Origin: Lentinula raphanica
Lineage: Eukaryota; Basidiomycota; Agaricomycetes; Agaricales; Omphalotaceae
Length of the DNA stretch: 64,000 bases
Assembly (NCBI GenBank): GCA_027919835.1
Contig: JANVFP010000049.1
Span: forward strand, 62,001 to 126,000
Reading direction: 5' to 3'
The notes beneath the pieces are model-generated. The model was not told where the DNA came from. It worked only from the letters and a program-made list of their open reading frames with translations, and searched no databases. The translations under genes were made by a program, and so were the position numbers. Shown in pieces: positions 22,478 to 34,370 of the stretch. Position 1 is the stretch's first letter. Each line of letters starts with the position of its first letter.

Positions 22478-25400
22478 TTCGATGTCTAGTACTACTAGGA
22501 AATGGCGTGGAGAGAGTAAGATATAGGACCGTTCTCACCGAAAGAGCTTGCAATGAGAGTAAGGATATACAGTTCGGACTCGGATTCAAGGCATTTATGC
22601 TTATGTCTCTTCGCCTAGATCCTTGTGGGATCCCTTCACACTGGAGCGAGGTTGGGAGAGAACAAACGTTAACCGGATGGACCGAGTGGGATACCCGGGA
22701 TGTGAAGTGTTTTCGTGAACCCTCGTAGGTTCCGGTACAGGAACTGACTTGCTTTCCCGGTCATTCGGCAGACCCTAGTACTTCCACGCATTTAGGTCTT
22801 ACGCGCCACTGCGATATTATTCGTCCACTTCACGTATTTGGACCCTTGTTTGGTCGCATGCAAGGTACCGACGTTCAGTATGTTCAGTGGTACTCTCAGT
22901 AAGCAATGAATTTCCCAGCCTCGGCGACATTTAGGGCTCATCGGCTGGCACAAAGCTTAGACACGGGAATGTCTGCAAGACGGACGTCCCATCGTAATAT
23001 TGGTCCTCGCTCGATCGCAGCCTCCAGGAAATAGATCTGTTAGTTCGATTAGCCCAGCTGTTCACGTTCGTACGGCAAGACCATGATGCACTAGGATACT
23101 ATGGATTGAACTTACCCATACCAGACACGTTACACGCTGAACTCCAGACCCTTAGGGCTGGCATGAGTTACGATGATAATCTACATAGTTCATCTATGAA
23201 AGAGAGCATGATCAGGTCCTTTCTCGTTCATCTTCTACCACATGGGCATTGGGACAGCATTCTGTTCTGTAAATATCGACGCGGAAGCTAGAAGCTAGAA
23301 GCTAACAGCAATAAGTATCATCGACCCGTGATTTTCGGGAGGTATAGTCTGCTAGCAAGACAGATTACAGGTAAGTAACAGAACTTTGCTTTGATAACAT
23401 CCCGATAACTCCTCATGAGGTCGAGAGAAAGCTTATGTCTCAGGAAGGAAGGGGTTGTTAGGCTTTGAATTCTGGGCATTATAGCGGATTCTCTGACATT
23501 CTCATTATGATTGTGACTGAAGATACCTTCATCTGAGGAACCGCCGGTCGGAGATAGTCACCAGTCAAAAGATGATATCGCCGTGCAAAGTCCTCCCTCC
23601 CTTCCTTAGCTTCCCGGACAGTGCAGTGGCTTGTCCCGAACTTTGGGGCTTCGACTACCCTCAATCGAGGGAACGCATGCATACACTACAGTCAGCCCGT
23701 GTTTTCATTCAATTTGGGAGAGAAAAAGGTCATACTACATCATGAATGAGCGGGAGATGAATGACATTATGAGCGCACGGCAAGAACTCCAACGTTCAAG
23801 TTGCCGTTCGGAAAACAGATGTTTAAGAAGCGTGGCTCCAGGCCGACAGAAGACGATCGCGAATGGGGACCAGGTTTGAAAGGGGGACGCCGATTATCGA
23901 TATAGAAGGTGGAAGGTGGAAGAAGGAAAAGAAAACCAGAATGAGAAGTGACAGTCCGGCCGCGGGGAGACAGTATTCTGGGTCAATTATAGTATGTAGA
24001 TTATAGTGGCAGAAAGGGTAACCGTGAGTGCGGCAGGCACTGGCAGGTAAAATCATTTCTGAAGGGACACCATCGGGAATTGACATATCAGAAACTGATC
24101 CCGCCCGTAGAGAGAAGAGGGAGAAGTCTGGAGAAGTTCATCGTCTCTACCCTTCTCTACTTACCCTGGAGCAGGGAGAGCAAGGGAAAACAAGGGAGAA
24201 CATCATCAAAGCCCAGTGTTGGGGTAGAATGGAAGACCCTTGAACTTTCATATGTAGACTCAACGGCCTCAGGAATCCTTGATTGGAATGATTTGAAGGC
24301 CTGAACGCTTGAACGCGTGAAGGGTTGATTATTGATGATGATATCGCCCTTCAAGCAACCTGGAAATGAAAAATCTTCAGAAAGGCGCTGCACAGGATTC
24401 GGCCTGTGTTACTTATTTGTGGCAACTGATATACAGCTGGTGTAAGCAGAGCGAATCCGTCCATCTGGTAATCATAGGAAATCATGGGGAATCATGATCA
24501 TACGCTTTCCAACACCGTCGTTACCCATTAACAATTCGCGGTACCGTTCCCCTTGGGGGTAATCGGTATACTATGATTGGACGAAACAGGCTACTTACTT
24601 GCAGCTCTGGAAACTTTTGGGAACGATGCTAGCCCACTTGACCTACACGCTACACACATCCCATGTTGCTGTTTTGGAATCTGGATGGATGGATGGGATG
24701 TGGCAATTCGCAACAAAATTCAAACCCAGTCCGGGTTGTACCGTTCGGAACTTGTAGTAGGAGTGTAATGACTTGTCTGTTGACTGCTGAACGTTTGAAC
24801 GTTCATGAATCATGAAGGAGAGTCATCAGGAGCCATCGTGACAAAAAAGAGGACGACGAAGTTGGAACGGAAGTAATGAGGATCTCTTCGGGGTTGAATC
24901 TAGTGTATAAAGCTCTGACGAGACGATCAACCACCGGACTGTTGTAGTACATGCGCAACATGTGTGTGATAACGGCCGATTCGACGAAAGCTCGTGGTCC
25001 AGTATTGAACCCATTAAGGTATTCAGATGGTCGAATCTGAACGAGAATATCAGAGACCCGGGCTAAGACGTGTGAGAGACTTTTCGTGAGGAGTCTGCCT
25101 GTGGGACCATTGGATGAAAGAGGATGGAGAGGGTGTGTCGAACGCCTACGCGAAGATGAAAAACATGAAAAGAGTCTGCGACTGTTTGAAATTGGGGGCC
25201 AAGGAGCATAAATGTATGAGGGTTTTCGTTGACGTGTTGAAGAGATATTATTACTTGTCCACAAGCTTGGGTCCAACCTGCCCGTTTATCGTGAAAATCG
25301 ATATCGACCAATGCGGGACCGTGAAGATCGACGTATAACCAGATGACGGAGGATGATCCCTTGGATTTGCCACGTACTACCAGACTATCATTGGCTGATT

Positions 25401-26684
25401 GTGGGTCAGTAGTTGGAAGTTGCTATTGGGGTTTTGTCGGAGGAAGAGTGTATTGGGACAGATATAGAGAGGTTTTTTTCGAAGAATCGTTGAATGAGAT
25501 CGAGATCAAGAAGATTGGTTTGGAGATTGAACATGCCTTGGGTTTTCCACAGCAGAGAGCTAAGTTCGATTTGTTTCAGAGACATGGACAGAGACGCTGA
25601 GATGCTTTGCTGCGAATCAACCAATTTGCTGTTGCTGTTTTGTTGAGAGAGGCGATGTTTGGTGCACTGTGCCTCCTCTTGATCGAGCACCGACAGAGGG
25701 TCCAAGGAGATCTCTATACGAATTGACTCCGGTTGACAAGCAACTGATGCCGGGAAGCATAAGCATTGGACCACACATAATACTTCTGAATGAACCCGAT
25801 GTAATCATTGGAATGGAAAAGCATGTAGTGGAAATTTCGAACTGGCGGCACGACGATAACATGAGGAAGGAAACTTTGAATGAGCAGTTGCCATTGAGCT
25901 ATGAAAAACATGGGATGGGACCAAGATGGGACCAGTGCGATTGCGGACCGTCAATTGAACTGTTTCCGAAAAGGGCAGGCCTAAAAGGAGATGAGGCGTT
26001 AGTAGCAGGGCAGGGGTGGAACGTGAGCATGAATGACCGACTTGGAAATACCCGTGGGGCATAAAACGTTTTTCCTTGGGGAAAGTTCTGATCTTTGCAG
26101 GAAAGCTGTTTTCCGTCGTCCGAGGAAATTATAACCTGTGCAAGGACGGCACCGGATTGTGAGTCAGGCGGTGTCAGTAGATTTGTTCCCTTGGCAGAGC
26201 CTTGAGATACGGTGCTATGTAGGGGGGGTCGAAAGGCAGAGAAAGAGGGCTATGATACTTGTAATGTTCATCTTCATTTCTTGAATGTTTTTTGTGTTTT
26301 TCTGATGGATGGCGCGGCGCGGCGCTTGAACCAAATGGGGATGAAAGCCGACATTAGCGCCCATAAAGTGTAAGAACACGAGGCAGAGTCTGATTCGGGG
26401 TGACTTTGCGGCGTTTCCGAATTGCGGCTTGCCTTATAACCCCCACCTCAATTCGCGTCAAACCCCCTTCTGACTTTTCAGCCTCAGCCAACTCCTCCCA
26501 CAATTTCTACCTATAACTTCTCTACAATTCCTCTCTTCATCTTACAATATTCTCCTTCCTCAAGAAGGCCGCCTGGTTCATAGCAGTTCCCCCCTAGGCA
26601 AGACTTGACTCGGGAGTGTTACTGGATACGGTTCCAGTCATTAGTCATTCGTAGCATTCAACATTACCAAGTTGTAGATACAAC
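22478..26684. other. 4.2-kb stretch without a confident gene
   Basis: Both strands have many short frames but no splice-supported model. The least unlikely coding segment is 24803-25276 minus. The 26.4-26.66 kb part is C/T-rich and probably the promoter and 5' leader of the BCS1-like gene. No TIRs or long repeats were noticed. Confidence 0.4.
24803..25276 (-). CDS. Unrecognised 157-codon frame, doubtful
   Basis: An open frame of 157 codons whose second half (about residues 75-135) has a balanced amino-acid make-up and predicted helices (VLARVSDILVQIRP, VVDRLVRALYTRF). Its first half is low-complexity Ser/Arg/Pro. No upstream exon could be joined and no family is recognised. It may be part of a decayed gene or chance. 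Confidence 0.2.
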   Translation of the reverse strand: MDPSLWTSNNISSTRQRKPSYIYAPWPPISNSRRLFSCFSSSRRRSTHPLHPLSSNGPTGRLLTKSLSHVLARVSDILVQIRPSEYLNGFNTGPRAFVESAVITHMLRMYYNSPVVDRLVRALYTRFNPEEILITSVPTSSSSFLSRWLLMTLLHDS

Positions 26685-29600
26685 ATGGACACCTTTCGTT
26701 CTCTCGTCCAACCACTCGTCGGGCCGTCTGCTTCCTCTGCTGGTATGATAGACGGTATGAAGCTCGTCGTGCTCGGGGGAACTGTCGAAACCGCGAGAAG
26801 GATGGGTAGTCGAGCTTGGCAAGTGCAGCTTACGTGTACCTTTCTCTCTTCTTCGTTCTAACCATTCATTACAGGAACCACTTCGTGAACTGTGAGCAAT
26901 CCCTACCATACTTCGGCTGCGCAATGCAGTTTCCTCATTTCTCATATCTCTCGTTCCATCTACTGACTAACTGATCCAATAGCGTTCTTCCTCACGGCCC
27001 ATTTCTCCGAAGATGATTACCCATACGACTGGCTCATGCTTTGGCTTTCGCGAAGACCCGAATGGCAACGTTCACGCGAATTCGAGACCACTACACGTTT
27101 ATCAACGCCATTATCTGGCGGTTCCAACTCGTCTTCTAGCAGGACGGCGGACAACTCGTTCGGAGACGAAGACTACAGAGAATGGTGGAACGAGACAGCA
27201 GGACCGGCCGACGACCATCCAGAAATATATAGCTACAACGAAGACGATATACCCGGGAAAGTGAAGACGCGGGTGGTTTTCCAGCCGACTTTTGACACGA
27301 CACATACGATATATTACAGAGGTCATTGGTTGAGAGTTCGAAGATGGCGAAAAGGTGATAACATGAACAGTAGGCTTTTTCGAATCACTTTCAAAGTCCA
27401 CCTGATTCTCATGCTCATTTCCTTTCCCCAGATGGAAGTTGGGGAGGAAGCTACGGATATAGCTCTGGTGGCGGTGGAGAAATGTTGAGTGTCAGGTATG
27501 TGAGCTTTTTCGTGCTTTTTCGGACCTCTTCCCCTTTTCCCACTCGGACGCCACTGAACTCACCACGTTTCCTCAGCGTTGTCGCTCGATCCAACACCAT
27601 CCTCAAGCAGCTGGTTTTGCAAGCCAAGCGCGAGTACGAAGCAGAGGCGATTCATCGTATTCAAATATACTTCGCCGATTCTCATGGAGGTTGGAGGTCA
27701 GTATAGTTCATTCTTTTGGCTCTGGACGATTCACCGGTAACTTAACAATTAATCTTTTCGCGACAGATGGACCGACTCACGTCACAAACGTCCAATGAGC
27801 AGTATTGTCCTCAATCCTGGAGTTAAGGAGATGTTATTGAATGACACCAAGGATTTCTTGAACAGCGAAAAGGTAGGATGATTTGCAAACAGAACAACAT
27901 CATCAGTCTTGTTCTGACCTGAACATCTTTTCACTAGTGGTACGCGGATCGCGGTATCCCGTTTCGTCGAGGTTATCTGTTACATGGTGTACCTGGCTCA
28001 GGGAAGTCTTCCCTGATACACGCCATAGTAAGTCATTCGTTAGCGCGCCCCCTTGTGCGGTTGAATTCGGAAGCTTATTCGGACTTTTACACACAGGCCG
28101 GCGAGCTCATGCTTGACATCTACGCCCTTTCGCTTTCGGCTGCTTGGATCAATGACGCGACACTCACCACTCTCATGGGTCGCGTCCCTGCACGGTGTAT
28201 AGTTCTCCTCGAAGACCTCGACGCAGCGTTCACTCGAAGCACCGGGCGTCGATCGAAGAAGGATAAGAAGGACAAGAAGAAGAAAGACAAGAAGGACAAG
28301 AAAAAGTCAAAGGACAAGTCCGATTCCGCTGCGAACGGTTTGGGGAATACAAGTGGTGTCGTGGGTTCTGGATCGTCTTCGAGGAGACGCAGGACTGGTG
28401 CTTCCGGCATCAACGGCGGCGCCAATGCAACTGATGCCATGAGCGATGTGAATACGCTCAGTTTGAGTGGTTTGTTGAACGCTCTGGATGGAGTTGCTGC
28501 CGCTGAAGGAAGGTTGCTGTTCGCGTGTGTATCATCTTGTTTGCGTTCCTATCTTCATTTGTCTGATCTTCTGGTGTTTCTATAGCACGACAAATCATCT
28601 TGATCATCTTGATCCTGCGCTCTCCCGTCCTGGCCGAATGGATGTCTGGATCGAGTTCAAGAATGCCAGTCAATGGCAGGCCGAGGCTCTGTTCAGGAAC
28701 TTTTTCCCCAGTTGCGAAGAAGATTCAACTGACCATCATCGAGAGGATGTGACCTCCCGAGCTCCTACGCCAACACCTGCATCACCGTCGTCCTTATCGT
28801 TACCATCACTGCGGTCATCATCTTCCTCTCCCTTACAGTCACACCGGAACTCCCGCGCGAGCTCTGCAGGTCCCAGAGAACCCAACGAAGACGGGACAAT
28901 CAGTCTAGACTCTGGTTCGCTCCCTCCTCTCGTACCAGCACTGACTCCCGAGGAGGAAGCCGAGTTCGCTGCCATGGGTCTCGTTCTTCCCGACGTGCCC
29001 AGCACAGCATCCACCCCAGGCGACATAGAGAACCTCGGTGCGGAAATCTCAGGACCCAGTTCAAGGCCGAGTACGTCTTCGTCCGGTCGTGGATCCTGGG
29101 TCGGCCTTCCTACTGTGTCGCCATCTGCTGCTCCCAAGAGGCCGGAGATCTCAACACAGCCAACGGATACGTCGAACGGGACATGGAGTCCTTCGCCGAG
29201 CCTTTCTTCGTTGGGCTCTGCGGTTTGGAGCATGCCGTCCTTTGTGAGCTCGACTGCGAGCTTGGTTACAGGTGCTGTTGGAGCGGTCACTGGTTCGTCA
29301 CCCGGTACTCGTTCTCGTACCGCATCCTCTCCGTCCCCACCTCGAACGAGTGCCTCTGGCTCACCGAAGAGTCAACCTCGGCAGAAGACACCACGCACGC
29401 ATTCCTCTGCTCCCCTTTCTCCGTCGGTTCTGTCCAGACTGGCCAAGGAGTTTGCGCAGAAAGTGCCGGATGAGGAGTTCAGCGTTGCTTCATTACAGGG
29501 GTATCTGCTCAGGAACAAGAGTCGACCGGAGGATGCTGTCAAGGGTGTTGATGTGTGGGTTGAGGAGGAAAGGCGTAATCGAGAGAAGCAGAAGGGTGCG

Positions 29601-30275
29601 AAGAAGAAGGCAAAGGAAGATGAAGCTCGAAGGAAGAGAAAGGAGCGTAGAAAGGAGAAGGCAAAGGAGAAGGAGGAGCAGAAGGAAAAGGAAAAGACTC
29701 AGGCTGAACCTGTATTGACTGTACCCTCACCGACTGCACCAGCCGCTCCGACTGACGCGAATGTAGTCTCCGAGCCTTCGACTACCGTTCTTCCGACAGA
29801 CTCGATGATTCTGATGCCCTCTTCAGAGCCTGAGCCTGCAGCTCCTTCAGTTTCCTCGCCAATCATCGTTGCTGAACCCCTTCCCGCTGTGCCGGTCGTT
29901 CCACTCCAGGAAGTAACACCTCCCGAACCCGAGGCTCCTGTGAAGAAGTCAAAGTCGAAATCCAAATCGAAGAAGAGCAAACATACGGAAAAGTCCGACG
30001 AAGATGATTCCGACAGCGACTCATCCTCTTCTTCTTCAGACTCTGACGACCACGAGTCGAGCTCTGATTCGGATTCGGATTCAAGCAGTGATTCGAGTAG
30101 TGACGACGAGGACGAAAACACTGGGCCCCGTCCTCGTCCCAGCACTTCTTCCACATTGAGGACATCTTCATTCCCTCCTTCTTCGTCATTTCAAAACAGT
30201 TCTTCAAGTTGGTCAGTCGATCCAAGCTCATGGGAAGTTGCTGTTCCTCCAAACAACAGTTGGGGAGGATGGTGA
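26685..30275 (+). CDS. BCS1-like AAA ATPase with long Ser/Asp-rich tail
   Basis: Nine exons, 26685..26833, 26875..26891, 26983..27369, 27432..27495, 27577..27696, 27767..27872, 27938..28027, 28097..28524 and 28586..30275, encode 1016 residues. The N-terminal part (FFLTAHFSEDDYPYDWLM, later SVVARSNTILKQLV) is the BCS1_N domain. An AAA domain follows with Walker A GVPGSGKS (298-305), Walker B LLEDLD (348-353) and TTNHLDHLDPALSRPGRMD. True BCS1 translocates the Rieske protein in the mitochondrial inner membrane and is about 450 residues. Basidiomycete relatives are many and often longer, so this is a paralogue of uncertain role. A Lys/Asp-rich insert (about 357-386) interrupts the AAA domain, and the last 300 residues are Pro/Ser-rich, then Lys-rich, then an acidic Ser/Asp run. 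Exon 2 is a 17-nt microexon. Confidence 0.85.
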
Positions 30276-31073
30276 CTTCGAATGGCTCAAGTTGTGACCG
30301 GGAGTGCTGTAGGGATGCATGAAGTTCTTCAAACAGCAAACCTGCTTGTTGAACAACATAACCCGGTTGCGGCTATCAAGGTGGAAGAAGATGTAACCCA
30401 CGGAGATGAAGGTAAAGCCCATATCATTCAACATTCGATATCAGAATCTCCCGGTGAGATACCTGACCCTGTATATGCTGAGGAGGAAACCCCTCTCACG
30501 AACAAGCATCCAGCTCTCACACCTCTCATGCTTTCGGCCATGGAAGCTTTCGTCAAATTGCCCTCATCCTCTATCGCTTATGCTTATATGAGAACGCAGA
30601 TGGCTTTGCAAGCATATATATACGCCATTCTTGCTTACTCTTATTTGCTTCATCTTTATGCCTCCGTTCTGTATCTACTTTCTGGATCGCATTCCGTCTT
30701 GTCTTGAGTACGGACGAACATCTACCAATCAATGATCTTAATTAATGTTACTTCAGATATTCTAGTCAAATAGTTGTCCTGGGCTTTGTTAGTGGCTTCG
30801 CTGTATTTCGTACTTGAATTCCTTCGTCATTCGAATGATACACATAATTTTGAAATCCTGTGAAGTAATCCTTGATTGCCACCTTTCGCAGAACAGAAGA
30901 TCCTTGCATCCTCTCGCAGCTAGGACATATACATAGATTCGGCTTAAATGGCAAAAGAGATTAATATTCGAGTAGGTAGTACATAGAGTAAGTACGTCGT
31001 TATAGTCCGTAGCACAGCGCTACTCCGAAGAGCTACAAGGTTATATTCTGAGGTATGTACAGTTTTCCATCTC
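30276..31073. other. Downstream of the BCS1-like gene
   Basis: A 141-codon frame starts seven bases after the BCS1-like stop (30282-30707) and is open, with a mildly hydrophobic C-terminus. Its position suggests 3' untranslated sequence, and no family is recognised. The rest of the gap is AT-rich and probably holds the convergent 3' ends. Confidence 0.4.
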
Positions 31074-31931
31074 CTAGATATGATTCGTGCCATCCACTGA
31101 CTCATTATACGTTGGTGGAGGATCCGTCGCTGAGCCACTAGAACCAGAGCTGCCGGCACTAGGGCGGTTCATAGAATGCAATCCGCCGGGACTGAGGACA
31201 AACAGTTGGTCTGACTTCGTGACATTCGAGCTGCTGATCTCTGAAGCAGTCATTGGCGTAGTACGCGTATCGATAACCGGTGTTGGTATCATATTGGGCA
31301 CACTAGAACCGACAAGGCGTGCGCTTCCTGCAGAACGAAAAAATCATGTAAGAATCATTCAAGCAGTGTACTCGAGGTTTATCATGGTATGGAGTACTCA
31401 CCCATTCCATTGACCATAGTATCGGCATTCCCGTTCTCTGCAATGAACGGACTAGGAGCCAGCGTGTCATTGGCTTTTGAGTTGCCTCTGTCATGATCGC
31501 TACTGCTTTCGGGTTTCCGCTTTCTCAACAAGAGGAACAGAATCGCCAGAAATCCGAACAATGCGAGGATTCCGATGACAATTGCGGCTATGACACCGTT
31601 CCCCAGCTTTTTCGCCGCCTTCGACGGTTTTGAGCTGGTCTGTGAAGATGTAGCTTGCCCTTGTGCAGATCCTTGGCCAGACTTGGTGGCTCCAGCCGGC
31701 GTTGTAGACGGTGCTGCTGCCCTGAGCGTCAGGTCAACATCATGAGGTATAGCAGGAGTAGTAGCGTCTGGTAAATCGACGAGCTTGTCAACGATGCGCT
31801 CTTGGAGCTATACTGAAGGACTCGGACTCACTTTGGGTATCGTCAGTACAATGAACAACTGTTTCGGAAGCCATGCAGAATCCAACAGTGAGGACGAAGA
31901 CAGAGGTTATTATGCTCGTGAACAATCGCAT
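31074..31931 (-). CDS. Single-pass membrane protein with PPxY motif
   Basis: Three exons, complement(31074..31327, 31402..31716, 31832..31931), give 222 residues. Residues 1-20 are a signal peptide, followed by a short Ser/Thr/Gly-rich extracellular stem. One transmembrane helix spans about residues 75-97 (VIAAIVIGILALFGFLAILF) and is followed by the stop-transfer RKRK. The cytoplasmic tail is Ser-rich and ends with PPPTYNE, a PPxY-type motif of the kind bound by WW-domain ubiquitin ligases such as Rsp5. The layout resembles small fungal mid-like/SKG6-type membrane proteins, but no family is firmly recognised. The first intron (115 nt) is longer than the others. Its acceptor is chosen because it alone keeps the frame. 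Confidence 0.6.
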
Positions 31932-33114
31932 GGATAGTGGTGAGGGCGGGGAAGTTTGTGAACGATCGTCAAGTACTTGTATCCCGAAGCCCACACTACT
32001 AGCGTCATGCATCCACATCCTAACATCTGGGTGGAGAGCAAAGTCAGTATCAGTCAGTGGCTATGAGCCGCTTTCATTGGTGGATTCATAGTCTTGAATT
32101 TGCACATGCAGGACAGCATTTTGACAGCATCATCTGATGTTCACCCTGGAGCAGCGAGCACCGAGTTGCAAGGGAAGTTGAGTGCAAGCACTGGCAACCC
32201 AGGACTCTACACGAATAACTGCTCCAACACTCCACTTGTTAGATATAAACCAGTAGGGCCGACTAGCGGCACAGCCCGCTACCCGGTCCTTACCACTTCA
32301 ACCAAAGGGCAACTCTTTTCAGGGATCGATACTTGACCATAGTTGACTGGAAACATCAAAAGCAAAACCAAGGGAAGTATTCCCGCTACCCTTTAGGGTA
32401 AGGGTTTTATACCCCCGGAATTTTTGCTTTTGAGTGCTCGATGCAATTTTCTGTTTTCCGGGCCGGTTTCAATTCAGTTGCCAGGACCTGTCGGCCCGCC
32501 CTCTGGGTTTCCCTTGGTTTTTGTTTCCTCCCTTTTTTTGCTGCTTCCACTAAACTGAAACCCTGCAGTTGCTGGGCTGCTGTATGTCCAATACTCTATC
32601 TATTTCCTAGGAAGGTCGGGGGTGGGGGTGGGCTACAATGATCATACATTCTTCAATAGGGTAGCGGGCTCAGTGCCGTTCATCGGCGCTACACTAATTA
32701 TGAAGCAGAAGGACCAGGACGGCGGAATAAACGGTCCGGAACATGTAAATCTCACAGACTCCCAGACTCCTTCCCATCCGCTTTAGCAGCTAAAAAAATT
32801 CTGAATCTGAGGAGCTACCATATATAGTATATAGAGTGTACATCACACCCGTTTCTGGCACTGGTAACAGTGCCAGTAACACCTCAATTGGGGGTGGTAA
32901 CATTACCAGTAGAATACCTCAATTACCAGGAAGTGATAGCACTTTTGACTAAACACAAATCGGAAATGAATTATCTGAATCGGCCCTTTTGAGTATCCAC
33001 GCTTAGCGCCAGTGTCCAGCGCATCATCAACTTTCTGTTCACTTCCTTCATCTCCAATCATGAGGTATTGCAAAGCTGTCCGTACACGGTCTTACCATGT
33101 CAAATTCAAGCTCT
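31932..33114. other. Gap with small palindromes
   Basis: No gene is seen. At 32860-32930 a short interrupted palindrome with repeated CACTGGTAACAGTGCCAGTAAC-like words occurs, and a G-run (GGTCGGGGGTGGGGGTGGG) lies at about 32612. These may belong to decayed transposon ends at the left edge of the mobile-element zone. Confidence 0.4.
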
Positions 33115-33779
33115 GCTTAGCCTGGTAACCAAACGTTCAGCTTGCTGAACGCTTGGTAAAAGTCAGCAATATTTTGAATTGGACATTTTTTACCGACGCT
33201 TAAGATTGGTGCTTGCAAATAGAGGCCATATAAGGCAGTTACGATAAGAAATGAGATAAGATATACTACTTTTGGAAGCATCGCGCCGCTATCATCCACT
33301 GACTCCATCCTCTTGCTGCCGATAGCTGGGGTTCTGCCAGTCACCATCCAGTGCCTATCCCATAACCTGGTGCCATCATCATCAGACTGTATTGATTCAT
33401 CATCCAACTCACCCAAAGGGCCTCTGTGTGCTATGTAGTGGCTGCAAAAGAAAGATGGTATGCAATTTGAGGCATTTGTAGAAATGGTCTCAAAGCCAAA
33501 GTAGCGCACAGATTGTTTCAGCTTTGGAATTAAGATATACATCCCCCAAAAATAAGTAAAAGGGAGCACAGAGCTTGTAGTCGAACAGAGAGATTCCAGC
33601 AATGGCAGCGCGATGCTTCCAAATCTAGTATATCTTATCACATTTCTTATCGCAACTGCCTTATATGGCCTCTATTTGCAGGCACCAATCTTAAGCGTTG
33701 GTAAAAAATGTCCAATTCAAAATATTGCTGACTTTTACCAAGCATTCAGCAAGCTGAACGTTTGGTTACCAGGCTAAGC
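33115..33779. mobile_element. 665-bp fold-back/MITE element with 172-bp arms
   Basis: The left arm 33115-33286 and right arm 33608-33779 are near-identical inverted repeats, beginning GCTTAGCCTGGTAACC and differing at only a few positions. The element is bounded by the trinucleotide TCT on both sides (33112-33114 and 33780-33782), consistent with a 3-bp target-site duplication. The 321-bp centre has no transposase. High arm identity suggests recent movement or strong pairing constraint. I cannot name the superfamily; PIF/Harbinger elements make 3-bp duplications but prefer a different target. Confidence 0.8.
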
Positions 33780-34370
33780 TCTGCTCCTCTACTGACCGCT
33801 TGCACTGCATACCATTTTGGTCACTTTTTACGCGTTTTGCCATTCAATGTGTGGTTGTGCAGGCTTTTGCTTTCAGATCGTTGAATCTCGATGGCTATTA
33901 GTACAAGTACGCTCAGGGAAGCTTAAAAGGGCCGGAAGGACTGCGATCACCAACTCTTGTATGTCTTGTGCTGGCCTGGGACTATATGAGGAGCCTATCT
34001 AGTGGGTGAGTCTGTATTTTCAACTCTTGAAGATGTTCTTCTGATGTTGTCTCTAAGGTCATTGGCATAGACTCTGCCTTATATGTTCCAGAAGTGACTA
34101 GCTAGATTTATCAATAGCTGTCACCGCTGCTACAAACTCAGATATCACACAATTATTGTACAGTTCCTCGCCGTGCAATGCATAATGGGATTATTTTTCT
34201 TCGCTTGAACACAGTTCAAATTCTTCACACAGTTTTTTTGTGCTCTATCGTCTTGAGTCTCACTGCTTGGGCATCTTGTCTATAGTTCATTCATGGCCTC
34301 AAGCTCAAAATGACGTTTTGACCATATCAGGCAACCTCATCCCCATACTCCTGACGCCAAACGCCTTTGC
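33780..34370. other. Left flank of the Crypton-like element
   Basis: No gene is seen. The sequence may belong to the 5' part of the recombinase element; its outer boundary could not be found. Confidence 0.35.

Noticed and set aside
28240..28330. AAG-rich run considered as a microsatellite or misassembly
   Set aside because: It stays in frame inside the BCS1-like AAA domain and codes a Lys/Asp-rich insert, so it is treated as coding.
28736..29290. 184-codon minus-strand frame
   Set aside because: It is the antisense of the Pro/Ser-rich part of the BCS1-like gene; biased codons create open frames on the opposite strand.
29699..30154. 151-codon minus-strand acidic frame
   Set aside because: It mirrors the Ser/Asp-rich tail of the BCS1-like protein; no splice support or start context.
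30282..30707. 141-codon frame just after the BCS1-like stop
   Set aside because: Starts seven bases after the stop with no promoter room and no family resemblance; more likely 3' untranslated sequence.
33117..33641. 174-codon minus-strand frame
   Set aside because: It lies wholly inside the fold-back element and partly in its inverted arms, so it is not an independent gene; no transposase motif.
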